Origin: Tillandsia leiboldiana
Lineage: Eukaryota > Streptophyta > Magnoliopsida > Poales > Bromeliaceae
NCBI GenBank assembly: GCA_029204045.2
Contig: CM055065.1
Coordinates: forward strand, 49,575,580 to 49,639,579
Direction of reading: 5' to 3'
Length of the DNA: 64,000 bases
Under the pieces are notes generated by a model. That model ran no database searches, was not told where the DNA came from, and saw only the letters and a list, made by a program, of their open reading frames with translations. Each line of letters begins with the position of its first letter. Within the stretch, counting starts at the first letter, position 1. Both the position numbers and the translations under genes were made by a program. Shown piece by piece: positions 63,602 to 64,000 of the stretch.

Positions 63602-64000
63602 GAAAAGAAGTTGTTTGCCAAACTGGCAAAGTGCGAGTTTTGGCTTCGGGAGGTTGTCTTCTTGGGCCATGTGATTTTCGCCGCAGGTGTGGCGGTGGAC
63701 CCAGCAAAGATTGAGGCAGTCCGTGATTGGCCCCGACCGACGACGGTTTCTGAGGTGCGTAGTTTTATGGGTTTAGCTGGGTATTATCGTCGGTTTGTGG
63801 AAGGCTTTGCGAAGCTCTCAACACCCCTCACTCGCTTGACGCGTAAAGGAGTGAAGTTTATCTGGTGTGAGGACTGTCAAAAGAGCTTTGAGGAGCTGAA
63901 GAATAGACTGATGACCGCTCCTATCCTTTCCCTTCCTGTTATGGGAAAAGAATATGTGATCTACAGCGATGCATCACACAGTGGACTCGGATGTGTGTTG
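63602..64000 (+). pseudogene. gag-pol continuation after premature TGA
   Basis: The same frame reopens directly after the TGA and stays open to the window edge: EKKLFAKLAKCEFWLREVVF (RT connection), then VRSFMGLAGYYRRFVEGFAK, and the RNase H start YVIYSDASHSGLGCVL. Only the single stop codon separates it from 61022-63601, so the copy is recently inactivated or the stop is a sequencing error. RNase H, integrase, chromodomain and the 3' LTR should lie beyond 64000. Confidence 0.88.

Overview
The window is plant nuclear DNA: spliceosomal introns, an ethylene receptor, an AP2/ERF factor, very long (TA)n arrays and dense plant transposons. GC-rich coding exons in AT-rich intergenic DNA, and a gypsy element with a ~3 kb LTR, suggest a monocot. 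Pineapple (Ananas) is my best guess from general familiarity, not something the sequence proves.

Three host genes are supported. (1) A short minus-strand heavy-metal-associated (HMA/HIPP-like) gene at about 9.9-10.8 kb has three exons, an intron directly after the ATG, an altered metal-binding loop and a 3' end supplied by a repeat. (2) A two-exon subfamily II ethylene receptor (ETR2/EIN4 type, 785 aa) lies at 34.7-37.5 kb on the plus strand. (3) A small single-exon group IX ERF with an EDLL-like C-terminus lies at 51.8-52.3 kb on the plus strand. An ethylene receptor and an ERF both belong to ethylene signalling, but they are 14 kb apart and separated by transposons, so no functional linkage is implied.

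The rest is mobile DNA. 0-7.7 kb: (TA)n microsatellites carrying MITEs, and a TRIM. 7.7-14.4 kb: a copia remnant, the HMA gene and a second TRIM type. 14.4-25 kb: multi-hairpin MITEs, segmental duplications, and a Pack-MULE-like element with a GC-rich interior and a nested solo LTR. 25-34 kb: degenerate MITEs, solo LTRs and a LINE 3' end. 37.5-51 kb: more TRIMs (one as a tandem concatemer), a 5'-truncated LINE with a 16 bp target duplication, and microsatellite MITEs. 52.4-57.7 kb: microsatellites, a TRIM, and a LINE ORF1 joined to an inverted LINE tail. 57.7-64 kb: the 5' LTR, gag, protease and reverse transcriptase of a Ty3/gypsy element inserted in that LINE and running off the window.

MITE family names used here (A, C = microsatellite-associated; B = multi-hairpin with 9 bp target duplications; D = long-TIR AT-rich; E = CACTACAA-ended) are my own labels, based only on comparing copies within this window.
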